A DNA stretch of 64,000 nucleotides from Solirubrobacter taibaiensis (GTDB taxonomy: Bacteria; Actinomycetota; Thermoleophilia; Solirubrobacterales; Solirubrobacteraceae): NCBI GenBank assembly GCA_027587225.1, contig JAPDDQ010000017.1, positions 1-64,000 on the forward strand. Reading direction: 5' to 3'. A program made the position numbers and the translations under genes. The notes below the pieces were generated by a model. The model was not told where the DNA came from. It made no database searches and saw only the letters and a list, made by a program, of their open reading frames with translations. Each line of letters opens with the position of its first letter. Position 1 is the first letter of the stretch. Of this stretch, positions 51,609 to 59,023 are shown one piece after another.

Positions 51609-51624
51609 CTGTTGCCTCTACAGT
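51597..51624 (+). promoter_or_regulatory. Promoter of the marR gene
   Basis: Plus strand: -35 TTGACT (51597-51602), 16-bp spacer, -10 TACAGT (51619-51624). Predicted start about 51631, so marR mRNA (ATG 51632) would be leaderless; there is no SD. Operator copy 2 lies in the spacer. Confidence 0.6.
51605..51615. promoter_or_regulatory. MarR-type operator, copy 2
   Basis: TCAAC-T-GTTGC, differing from copy 1 (GCAAC-C-GTTGC) at one outer base and the centre. It overlaps the MMPL -35 and sits between the -35 and -10 of marR, ideal for co-repression of both genes. Confidence 0.6.
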
Positions 51625-51631
51625 CTCGCCC

Positions 51632-52108
51632 ATGGGAATGGACAACCCGAAGTGGGTGGCGTTCTACGGGATGCTGCAGGTGGACGCCCACATCGTCGAC
51701 CGCGTCGGCCAGCGCATGGAGCGCGAGACCGGCCTCCCGCCGGCCTGGTACGAGGTGCTGGCGCAGATCCACAAGGGCCCGTGCCGGATGGGGGAGCTGG
51801 CCGAGTCGCTCGTGCTCTCCCGCGGCGGCGCCACGCGCCTGATCGCCCGCATGGAGGAGGACGGCCTCGTCGAGCGCGAGATCCCCAAGGAGGACCGCCG
51901 CGCGACCTACGCGCGCATCACCGACAAGGGCGCCGAGGCGTTCGACCGCGCGACGCCGGTGCACATGGCGGCCGTCGAGGAACTCTTCAGCCAGTACATC
52001 AGCGACGAAGAGGCCGCCGTGCTGCGCACCGTCTACGCGCGGGTGCTGCTGCGCAACGGGATCGACTGCGCGCCCGTCACCGACGGCTACGAGCTAGAGG
52101 CGCAGTAG
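51632..52108 (+). CDS. MarR-family transcriptional regulator
   Basis: A 158-aa winged-helix repressor: YEVLAQIHKGPCRMGELAESLVLSRGGATRLIARMEEDGLVERE (HTH across about residues 40-85), wing EDRRATYARIT. Divergent from an MMPL exporter and probably its ligand-responsive repressor. Leaderless ATG 51632 (a second ATG two codons later). The 3' end overlaps moeA by 15 bp. Confidence 0.92.
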   Translation: MGMDNPKWVAFYGMLQVDAHIVDRVGQRMERETGLPPAWYEVLAQIHKGPCRMGELAESLVLSRGGATRLIARMEEDGLVEREIPKEDRRATYARITDKGAEAFDRATPVHMAAVEELFSQYISDEEAAVLRTVYARVLLRNGIDCAPVTDGYELEAQ

Positions 52109-53281
52109 GTCGACTTCCGCGCCCGCGGGGAGCGAGCCGGAGCCGTGCGGGGCGATCGCGAACCCGTCGCTTTCGCCGAGCGCGCCCGTCATGTGCGAGC
52201 CCTGGCGCTCGGTCGGCCAGGCCACCAGCACGCCGTCCGCGTCCGGGAGGAGCTTGGAGATCAGGAACGTGGTGCGGTTGTCGGACGGGCCGGCGGGCTC
52301 GCCGAGCCGGCCCTTCACGAGCCGCGGCTGGACGTTCGCCTCGCCGCGCAGCGAGCGCAGGGCCGGGAGGACGAACATCGCCGTGCCGACGATCGCCGAC
52401 AGCGGGTTGCCCGGCAGCCCGAACACGAGGGTCTTGCCGCGACGGCCGAACCACAGCGGCTTGCCGGGTTTGATCCGCACCCGCCAGAAGACCTCTTCCA
52501 CCCCGCAGGCCTCGAACGCGGGCTTGACGTGGTCGTGCGGGCCGACGCTCACACCGCCGCTGACGATCAGGATGTCGCTCTCCAGCCCGGCCTCGACGGC
52601 GGCCTTGGTGGCCTCGAAGTCATCGGGGATCGGCGGCTGCTGCGTCACCGTCGCACCCACCGCGCGGAGCAGCGCGTTGACCACGAGCGAGTTGGACTCG
52701 TAGATCTTGCCCGGCTCGGGCGGCGCGCCCGGTGGCAGCAGCTCGGACCCGGTCACGATCAGCGAGACCGTGGCCGCGCGGGGCACGGACACCGTCGCCA
52801 CGCCCGCGCTGGCCAGCGCGGACAGGCGCGGGATGGTGAGGACGTCGCCGGGGTGCGCGAGCACGTCGCCGGCGCGCACGTCTTCGGCCCGGAGCCGAAT
52901 GTGCAGTCCTTCGCGGACGCTCGCGTGCGCAGTGACGGAAGCGCCTTCGACGGTCGTGTCCTCGACCTTCAGGATCGCGTCCGCGCCCTCGGGGATCGCG
53001 GCGCCGGTGGAGATCCGCGCGGCCTCGCCCGGCCCGACCGTAAGCGTCCCACCGCCGGCCGCAAGGTCGCCGATGACGTGCAGCACGGCGCCGTCGTGCA
53101 CGTCCTGCGCGCGGACCGCGAACCCGTCCATCGCCGTGCGGTCAAAGGGCGGGAGGTCGATCGCAGCGTGCGCCTCGGCGGCGATGACGCGTCCCTCGGC
53201 CGCGGGCAGCGGGACGCTCTCGGGGGCCAGCGGCTCGATCCCGTCCAGGACCAGCGCCAGCGCCTCGTCGTAATCCTTCAT
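52094..53281 (-). CDS. moeA: Molybdopterin molybdotransferase
   Basis: A 395-aa MoeA: inserts Mo into adenylylated molybdopterin. PPFDRTAMDGFAVR (domain 3 entry), ARISTGAAIPEGADAI, SGGVSVGPHDHVKPA, and LVFGLPGNPLSAIVGT (MPT-binding motif GLPGNP). ATG 53281 overlaps the moaA stop by four bases; order moaC-moaA-moeA on the minus strand is one coupled unit. Confidence 0.95.
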   Translation of the reverse strand: MKDYDEALALVLDGIEPLAPESVPLPAAEGRVIAAEAHAAIDLPPFDRTAMDGFAVRAQDVHDGAVLHVIGDLAAGGGTLTVGPGEAARISTGAAIPEGADAILKVEDTTVEGASVTAHASVREGLHIRLRAEDVRAGDVLAHPGDVLTIPRLSALASAGVATVSVPRAATVSLIVTGSELLPPGAPPEPGKIYESNSLVVNALLRAVGATVTQQPPIPDDFEATKAAVEAGLESDILIVSGGVSVGPHDHVKPAFEACGVEEVFWRVRIKPGKPLWFGRRGKTLVFGLPGNPLSAIVGTAMFVLPALRSLRGEANVQPRLVKGRLGEPAGPSDNRTTFLISKLLPDADGVLVAWPTERQGSHMTGALGESDGFAIAPHGSGSLPAGAEVDLLRL

Positions 53282-54270
53282 CCGCCAATTTGCGACATCG
53301 TGCGGGCGGGCTGGACGAAGCCCGCGTCGTTGACGTGGTGCTTGAGCTCCTTCTCCCACACCGCGTCGCGGATGATCTTCTCGAGCTCGTCGTCCGAAGC
53401 GCCCGCGCGCATCGGGCCGCGCAGGTCGGTCTCGGTCATCGAGAACAGGCAGGTGCGCAGCTTGCCCTCGGCCGTCACGCGAATGCGGTTGCAGTCACCG
53501 CAGAACGGCTCGGACACGGGGGAGATGAAGCCGATCGAGCCCAGGCCGTCGGCGAACTCCCAGCGCCGCGACGTGCCGTGGCGCTCGCGGCCCAGGTCCT
53601 TCAAAGGGTAGGCGGCGTGGATGAGCCGCCGGACCTCGGCGTTGGGCAGCACGCGGTCGCGCGACCACGTGCGGTCGGCGTCCAACGGCATGAACTCGAT
53701 GAAGCGGACCTCGTACGGGTGCTTGCGCGCGAACTCCGCGAAGCGCACCACCTCGTCCTCGGTGAAGTCCTTCAGGGCCACCACGTTGACCTTGATCGGC
53801 CGCAGCTCGGGGTGCTTCTCCGCGGCCGCGAGCCCGTCCAGCACCTTCTGGAGCGAGTCCCGGCGCGTGAGCTGGAAGAAGCGGTCGGGCGCGAGCGCGT
53901 CCAGCGACACGTTCACGCGGCGCAGGCCGGCCGCGACGAGCTTTTCCACCTGCCGCTCGAGCAGGTAGCCGTTCGTCGTCAGCGACAGGTCGTGGACGTT
54001 CTCGTCGCCGCTAAGCAGCTCGACGAGCCGCCACAGCTCACGCCGGGCGAGCGGCTCGCCGCCGGTCAGGCGCACGTCGTGCACGCCCATGCTCGCCATC
54101 AGCCCGACGAGGCGCGCGATTTCCTCGTACGAGAGCAGCTCGTCGCGGTCCAGCCACGGCAGCCCTTCGGCGGGCATGCAGTACTGGCAGCGGAAGTTGC
54201 AGCGGTCGGTGACGGAGATGCGGACGTCACCGATGCTGCGCTTGTGCCCGTCGATCAGCTGCGCTCTCAT
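53278..54270 (-). CDS. moaA: GTP 3',8-cyclase
   Basis: A 330-aa radical SAM enzyme for the first Mo-cofactor step. N-terminal cluster CNFRCQYC (CxxxCxxC), RLTGGEPLARREL; C-terminal cluster CGDCNRIR then C in LRTCLFS. The product ends QIGG, the essential double-Gly tail of MoaA. ATG 54270 overlaps the moaC stop. Confidence 0.97.
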   Translation of the reverse strand: MRAQLIDGHKRSIGDVRISVTDRCNFRCQYCMPAEGLPWLDRDELLSYEEIARLVGLMASMGVHDVRLTGGEPLARRELWRLVELLSGDENVHDLSLTTNGYLLERQVEKLVAAGLRRVNVSLDALAPDRFFQLTRRDSLQKVLDGLAAAEKHPELRPIKVNVVALKDFTEDEVVRFAEFARKHPYEVRFIEFMPLDADRTWSRDRVLPNAEVRRLIHAAYPLKDLGRERHGTSRRWEFADGLGSIGFISPVSEPFCGDCNRIRVTAEGKLRTCLFSMTETDLRGPMRAGASDDELEKIIRDAVWEKELKHHVNDAGFVQPARTMSQIGG

Positions 54271-54752
54271 CGGTGGTAGTCCCCTGACTTGCCGCCGGTC
54301 TTGTCCAGCAGCTCGACGCGCTCGACCACGACGCCCTTCTCGATGCCCTTGACCATGTCGTAGATCGCCAGCGCCCCAATTGAACAGGCGACCATGGCCT
54401 CCATCTCGACGCCGGTGCGCGCGGCGACGCGCGCCTCGCAGATCAGCGTCACGGTGCCGGCCTCCACGTCCACGGTGATGTCCGTCTCCACGCCGCTCAG
54501 CGGGAGCGAGTGCGCGAGCGGGATCAGCTCGTCGGTGCGTTTGGCGGCCTGGATCGCGGCCAGCCGGGCCACGGTCAGCACGTCGCCCTTCGGCGCGTCG
54601 CCCGCCTGGACGCGCGCAGCGGTCTCCGGCGACATCCGTACGACGGCGCGCGCACGAGCCCAGCGAGACGTCTCCGCCTTCTCGCTGACGTCGACCATCC
54701 GGGCGTTGCCCTCGGAGTCGAGGTGGGTGAGCGTGCCCTCCACGGCCCCCAT
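54267..54752 (-). CDS. moaC: Cyclic pyranopterin monophosphate synthase
   Basis: A 161-aa MoaC, which with MoaA makes cPMP. MVDVSEKAETSRWARA near the N-terminus, PLAHSLPLSGVETDI, TGVEMEAMVACSIGALAIYDMVK, and C-terminal LLDKTGGKSGDY. ATG 54752 is divergent from the moaD-moaE fusion gene by 45 bp. Confidence 0.96.
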   Translation of the reverse strand: MGAVEGTLTHLDSEGNARMVDVSEKAETSRWARARAVVRMSPETAARVQAGDAPKGDVLTVARLAAIQAAKRTDELIPLAHSLPLSGVETDITVDVEAGTVTLICEARVAARTGVEMEAMVACSIGALAIYDMVKGIEKGVVVERVELLDKTGGKSGDYHR

Positions 54753-54797
54753 GGTATTCAAAAGGTGGCTACCGCCGTGCGGCGTAGGATCCAAGGG

Positions 54798-55445
54798 GTG
54801 AAGATCTCCGTCCGCCTCTTCGCCGGTCTGCGCGAGCGCGCGGGTGCTGACCGGGTCGAGCTCGACCTGCCCGACGACGCCAAGGCCGGCGATGTGCTCG
54901 CCGCGATGGGGCTGGAGCCGGGGCAGTGCATCGTCGCGCTCGACCTCGAGTACGCGCGCGCCGACGAGCCCGTGCTGCCCACGCACGAGGTGGCGTTGAT
55001 CCCGCCCGTGAGCGGCGGCGCCGAGAGCCCGGTGCGGCTGATCGCCGTCACCGAGGACCCGCTCGACCCCGCGCCGGTCCTGGCGGCCGTACGCGACCCG
55101 CGTGCCGGCGCCGTCGTCCTCTTCGAAGGCGTGACCCGGGACGTGGAGGCGCTCGACTACGAGGCCTACGCCGAGATGGCCACGGCCAAGCTCGAGACGA
55201 TCGCGAGCGAAGTGGCCGAAAAGCACGGGCTGTGGGCGGTCGCCGTGGTGCACCGTGTCGGCCGGGTGCCGCTGAGCGAGCCGTCCGTGCTGATCGCGGC
55301 CTCCGGCGCCCACCGCGGCGAGACGTTCGCCGGCGCCCGCGAGCTGATCGACCGCGCGAAGGCCGAGGCGCCGATCTGGAAGGTCGAGCTCACACCCGAG
55401 GGTCCGCAGCGCGTGGAAGGCGCGCTGCCGCAGTGGCCGAGCTGA
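54798..55445 (+). CDS. MoaD-MoaE fusion (MoaX-type molybdopterin synthase)
   Basis: A 215-aa fusion of both molybdopterin synthase subunits. Residues 1-76 are MoaD (VKISVRLFAGLRERAG ... VALIPPVSGG) with its terminal Gly-Gly at 75-76. Residues 77-215 are MoaE (AVVLFEGVTRDVEALDYEAY, HRVGRVPLSEPSVLIAASGAHR, PIWKVELTPEG). In Mycobacterium MoaX such a fusion is cleaved after Gly-Gly so that MoaD can be thiocarboxylated; the same would be needed here. GTG 54798 with AAGGGG just upstream. Overlaps the next gene by 13 bp. Confidence 0.93.
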   Translation: MKISVRLFAGLRERAGADRVELDLPDDAKAGDVLAAMGLEPGQCIVALDLEYARADEPVLPTHEVALIPPVSGGAESPVRLIAVTEDPLDPAPVLAAVRDPRAGAVVLFEGVTRDVEALDYEAYAEMATAKLETIASEVAEKHGLWAVAVVHRVGRVPLSEPSVLIAASGAHRGETFAGARELIDRAKAEAPIWKVELTPEGPQRVEGALPQWPS

Positions 55446-55822
55446 CGCTCGGCGAGGCCGCGCGGGCGCTCGGCGTTTCCGCGGACACGCTGCGGCGCTG
55501 GGACCGCGCGGGCAAGCTGCGCACCGTCCGCGACGCGCGCAACCGCCGGCTCGTGCCGGAAGAGGAGATCGCACGGCTCTCCGACAAGCCGCAGCGCCCG
55601 CCGACGGGCGCGAAGCTCTCCGCCCGCAACCGCTTCGCGGGCATCGTGCGCTCGGTCGAGGTGGACGGCGTGATGGCGATCGTGGAGATCGAGGCGGGGC
55701 CGCACATCGTCGTCGCCGCGGTCACGCGCGACTCGGTCGAGGAGCTCGGACTGGCCCCTGGAGTCCCGGCCACGGCGGCGGTCAAAGCGACCTCCGTCAT
55801 GGTCGAACGCACAAATACTTGA
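55433..55822 (+). CDS. MerR-type HTH plus TOBE/Mop molybdate-binding protein
   Basis: A 129-aa protein. Residues 3-50 are an excisionase/MerR-like HTH (TLGEAARALGVSADTLRRWDRAGKL). Residues about 60-125 are a TOBE/Mop domain (SARNRFAGIVRSVEVDGVMA, VTRDSVEELGLAPGVPATAAVKATSVMVER), which binds molybdate in ModE and Mop proteins. Likely a molybdate-responsive regulator of the moa/cox region. GTG 55433 within the upstream gene. Confidence 0.88.
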   Translation: MAELTLGEAARALGVSADTLRRWDRAGKLRTVRDARNRRLVPEEEIARLSDKPQRPPTGAKLSARNRFAGIVRSVEVDGVMAIVEIEAGPHIVVAAVTRDSVEELGLAPGVPATAAVKATSVMVERTNT

Positions 55823-55846
55823 AAGTCGATCGGATTTGTCGATAAT
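55819..55846 (+). promoter_or_regulatory. Promoter of the amidohydrolase gene
   Basis: TTGAAA (55819-55824), 16-bp spacer, GATAAT (55841-55846) in an AT-rich patch unusual for this genome. The start would fall at about 55852, at or just past GTG 55849, so the mRNA is leaderless or translation begins at GTG 55861. GTCGAT and GTCGAT-like half sites (55825, 55838) may be regulatory. Confidence 0.5.
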
Positions 55847-55848
55847 GT

Positions 55849-56700
55849 GTGCCTCACACCGTGCGGCGCGCCGTTGACATCCATCAGCACCTGTGGCCGG
55901 ATGCGCTTCTCTCCTCCCTGGCGCGCCGCACGGCCGCTCCCCGTCTGAAGCGAGACGGGCACGGCTGGTGGCTCGAGCTCGCCGGTGATGCACCGGCGCC
56001 GTTCGACCCGGCCGTGCACGACCCGGGTACACGCACCGGTGACCGGATCGTGGTCGCGCCGTCGCTCCCGCTGGGCATCGAGGCGTTGTCGGACGCCGAG
56101 ACGCTGCTCGAGGACTACCACCGCGGCGTGCTGGAGCTGGGCGCGCCGTTCGAGCTGTGGGCGAGCCCGGCGCGCCCGGCGCTCGTGGACGAGCTCCTGA
56201 AGGCGGGCGCGGCAGGGATCGCGCTCGCGGGCCGGGAGCTCGTGGACGAGCGCTGGGCGCCGGCGCTCGACCGCCTCGCCGCGGCCGGCAAGCCGCTGCT
56301 GGTCCATCCCGGGCCGGCTTCCGGCTCACCCGCGTGGCTTCCGGCCCTGACCGGCTACGTGGCCGAGATGAACGCCGCCTGGCACGCGTGGGCGCAGTGG
56401 GGGAGGCCCCGGCACCCGAACCTGCGCGTGGTGTTCGCCATGCTCGCCGGGCTCGCGCCCCTGCACGCGGAGCGGCTCGCGGCCCGGGGCGGTCCGAGCG
56501 AAGCCGTCCACGACCCGCTGACGTTCTACGACACCTCCTCCTACGGCCCGCGCGCGATCGACGCCATGCTGCGCGTGGTCGGCGTGGACCGGCTCGTGTA
56601 CGGGACGGACGTCCCCGTGGTGGAGCCCACCGATCTGTCGGCGCTGGGCGAGGCGGCGCTGCATGCCCTGACGGTCACCAACCCGGAACGAGTGCTGTGA
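55849..56700 (+). CDS. Amidohydrolase-family protein (TIM-barrel metallo-hydrolase)
   Basis: About 283 aa. DIHQHLWPDALL near the N-terminus gives the HxH metal motif; KPLLVHPGPASG supplies a strand-5 type His, and LVYGTDVPVVEP the terminal Asp. This is the ACMSD/amidohydrolase_2 pattern of decarboxylases and hydrolases. Substrate unknown. GTG 55849 or 55861. Stop overlaps the next GTG (GTGA), so it is coupled with the cysteine-dioxygenase-like protein. Confidence 0.82.
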   Translation: MPHTVRRAVDIHQHLWPDALLSSLARRTAAPRLKRDGHGWWLELAGDAPAPFDPAVHDPGTRTGDRIVVAPSLPLGIEALSDAETLLEDYHRGVLELGAPFELWASPARPALVDELLKAGAAGIALAGRELVDERWAPALDRLAAAGKPLLVHPGPASGSPAWLPALTGYVAEMNAAWHAWAQWGRPRHPNLRVVFAMLAGLAPLHAERLAARGGPSEAVHDPLTFYDTSSYGPRAIDAMLRVVGVDRLVYGTDVPVVEPTDLSALGEAALHALTVTNPERVL

Positions 56701-57158
56701 CTCAGCTGGAACTGGAAGCGCTGGTGCGCGACATCGCCGCCGATCGCGACGCCTGGGAGCACCTCGTGCGCCACTCACGCGAGCAGCGCGAATACGTCGA
56801 GCTCCGCCGCGACGACGACGTCGCCGTCTGGCTGATCTGCTGGATGGACGAGCACGACACGGGCTTCCACGACCACGACCTGTCCAGCGGTGCGGTGGCC
56901 GTCGCCGAAGGCGCCGTCGCGGAAGATCGCCTCGCCCTGGGCGGTCCACCCGTGACGCGCGTGGCCGAGGCCGGCGAGTCCTTCCACTTCACCGCGGCCG
57001 ACATCCATCGCGTCCGCCACGTCGGCGATCAGCCGGCCGTCACGATCCACGCCTACTCGCCGCCGTTGTGGCGCATGGGCGCTTACGAGATCCTCGACGG
57101 CGGCGAGCTGCGGCGGCACTCCTTGTCGTACGCCGAAGAATTGCGCCCGCTGTCGTAA
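56697..57158 (+). CDS. Cysteine dioxygenase-like cupin protein
   Basis: A 153-aa single-domain cupin with the CDO-type 3-His iron site: GFHDHDLSSGAVAV (HxH) and TIHAYSPPL (third His, and the SPP motif typical of thiol dioxygenases). FHFTAADIHRVRH fills the second cupin motif. Could oxidise cysteine or another thiol with O2. Coupled to the amidohydrolase; joint substrate unknown. Confidence 0.8.
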   Translation: MTQLELEALVRDIAADRDAWEHLVRHSREQREYVELRRDDDVAVWLICWMDEHDTGFHDHDLSSGAVAVAEGAVAEDRLALGGPPVTRVAEAGESFHFTAADIHRVRHVGDQPAVTIHAYSPPLWRMGAYEILDGGELRRHSLSYAEELRPLS

Positions 57159-57233
57159 ACCTGGACATCTGTCGGTCTTTCCTGTTTCCCCCGTATATGG
57201 GATGGTGCTGAAACACGAAAGGGTGTATGGCGC

Positions 57234-57782
57234 GTGTCTGCGCAGACGATTGACAGAGGACTGGGACGGTCTCCCGACGTAGAACGGGCCGCTGCGCGGC
57301 TCGCGCAGCCGCACGCCCGCGCGGCACTGGCCGTCAAGCGGCTCGCCGACGTGGTCCTCGCGCTGGCGATGCTCGTGGCTCTCGTCCCGCTGTTTCTCGC
57401 CGTGCTCCTACTGCTCGGGTTCGCGGGCGAGGGCATGATCGAACGGCGCCAGCGGCTGGGCCGAGATGGGCGGACGCTCACGTTGGTCCGCTTCCGCGCG
57501 CTCCCCGGCGGTGCCGTCGGGCGTTGGCTCGAGCGAGCGGGCGCGCGTGAGCTCCCACTGCTGTTGACGGTCTTGCGAGGTCGGATGAGCTTCGTCGGGC
57601 CGCGGCCCGTCGCTCCCGGCGGCGACTACACGGGGCCGCGGCGCCTGCTGGCGCCGGGCCTGATCGGGCCGGACTCGGATTCCGCCGACGCCTACGTCGA
57701 GCAGTGGACACTGCGCAGCGACGCGCGGCTACTCGCCGGGCGCCGCGCGGCTCACCACAGCGTGTCGAACAGCAGCTCGTAG
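57234..57782 (+). CDS. Degenerate bacterial sugar transferase (phosphoglycosyl transferase-like)
   Basis: A 182-aa protein of the WcaJ/PglC family. VKRLADVVLALAMLVALVPLFLA is the re-entrant membrane helix, ERRQRLGRDGRTLTLVRFRAL the RxGxxGxxFxxxKFR region, RGRMSFVGPRPVAPG the GPRP motif. The catalytic Asp-Glu dyad expected before LPxL reads Arg-Glu (ARELPLLL), and the region before it is shortened, so activity as a phosphoglycosyl transferase is doubtful. C-terminal tail is Ser/Ala-rich. GTG 57234. The 3' end overlaps the GT-C-like gene by 31 bp. Confidence 0.8.
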   Translation: MSAQTIDRGLGRSPDVERAAARLAQPHARAALAVKRLADVVLALAMLVALVPLFLAVLLLLGFAGEGMIERRQRLGRDGRTLTLVRFRALPGGAVGRWLERAGARELPLLLTVLRGRMSFVGPRPVAPGGDYTGPRRLLAPGLIGPDSDSADAYVEQWTLRSDARLLAGRRAAHHSVSNSSS

Positions 57783-59023
57783 ACCACGGCCTGCACGGCG
57801 AGCACGCCGACCAGCAGCGTCGGCCGGCGGACGGCCGGCGCCGCGGCGAGGCACACGAGCGGGATCAGGAAGAGCCAGATGCGCTCGGTCTCGGCCTTCG
57901 TGAAGCCGGCGAGCGCGGCGACGGCGATCACGGCGAGGATCGCGATCGCCTCCGGGGCGCGTTGCTGCAGGCGGGCGAACGCGAGCCAGGCGATCGGCGC
58001 GCCGAGGATGAGGAAGAACGCGGTAGGGGAGCCCAGCAGCCAGAACCAGTACGGGCGACGGCTCGCGATGCCGATCGTGTAGACGTCGTGCGTGGCGTGG
58101 AAGGTGCCGATCGGGTCCCAGCCGGTGCTGATCGCGAGCAGCGCCTGGGTGCCGAGCAACGCGATCCCGCAGGCCACCGCCAGCTTCAACGCCGGTTTGA
58201 AGCCGTCCCGGGTGAGGACGAGGATCGTCGCCCAGGCGCCGATCGCGAGCTCGCTCCAGGCGAACATCGTCACCACGGCGAGGGCGATCGCACCCAGCAC
58301 GATCCGGCCGGACATCAGCGGGATGGCGGCGAGCAGGCCGAGCGTGAGGTAGACGGCGTCCGGCGAGACGGCGCCGAAGTGCAGCATCGCCGGGGAGAAG
58401 GCGGCGAGGATGCCCGCGATCCGGGCGACCCGGTCGTCGAAGAGCCGCTTGGCCAGCACGTAGGTGAGCGGCGCGGAGAGCGCGCCGACGATGATGCAGA
58501 ACCACGCGAGCCGCATGCCGGTGTTCAGGCCGAGGAAGTTCATGGTGATCACGAGGCCGGGCGGGTGGCCGGCGCTGTGCACGGGCAAAGCGGGGACGAG
58601 CTCGGCGAAGCGGTCGAGCACGAAGCGCGTGCCGTACTCGAACGCCGCCAGCGTCGGCAGGTACTCGTTCTTGCCCTCGCCGCGCGGGAGGACGGCGAGC
58701 GCGCGGTCGAAGTCGCCGCCGTTGCGGGAAGCGAACAGGACGACCCGCAGCACGAGCGTGAGCCCGAAGATCCCCACTGCGAACACGAGCGACTTGGCCT
58801 TCAGGAGCGGCTTGACGAGCGCGACGCCCGCGGCGAAGCACGGGATCGCCAGCAGCAGCCAGAGCGTCGCCTTCGGACCCCACGCGCCGATGAACGGCGG
58901 GTGCGGGACGCCGAGCAGGCGCCCATGGCCGTCTTCCCACAATCCGATGAACACGGTGAGCGCAGCGAGGATTGAAGCGGCCAGCGGCGTGGCATGCTGC
59001 TTGAGGAATGCGCCGATTCGCAC
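57752..59023 (-). CDS. GT-C-like integral membrane protein
   Basis: A 423-aa protein with about 11 helices. A luminal loop RNGGDFDRALAVLPRGEGKNEYL and the HSAGHPPGLVITMNFLG segment resemble GT-C/PMT-like glycosyltransferases (HPPG, with an acidic loop). C-terminal helices KAETERIWLFLIPLVCLAA. Lipid-phosphate sugar donor usage is presumed. GTG 59023 overlaps the divergent lipoprotein gene by 16 bp at their 5' ends, which is rare. Confidence 0.75.
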   Translation of the reverse strand: MRIGAFLKQHATPLAASILAALTVFIGLWEDGHGRLLGVPHPPFIGAWGPKATLWLLLAIPCFAAGVALVKPLLKAKSLVFAVGIFGLTLVLRVVLFASRNGGDFDRALAVLPRGEGKNEYLPTLAAFEYGTRFVLDRFAELVPALPVHSAGHPPGLVITMNFLGLNTGMRLAWFCIIVGALSAPLTYVLAKRLFDDRVARIAGILAAFSPAMLHFGAVSPDAVYLTLGLLAAIPLMSGRIVLGAIALAVVTMFAWSELAIGAWATILVLTRDGFKPALKLAVACGIALLGTQALLAISTGWDPIGTFHATHDVYTIGIASRRPYWFWLLGSPTAFFLILGAPIAWLAFARLQQRAPEAIAILAVIAVAALAGFTKAETERIWLFLIPLVCLAAAPAVRRPTLLVGVLAVQAVVYELLFDTLW

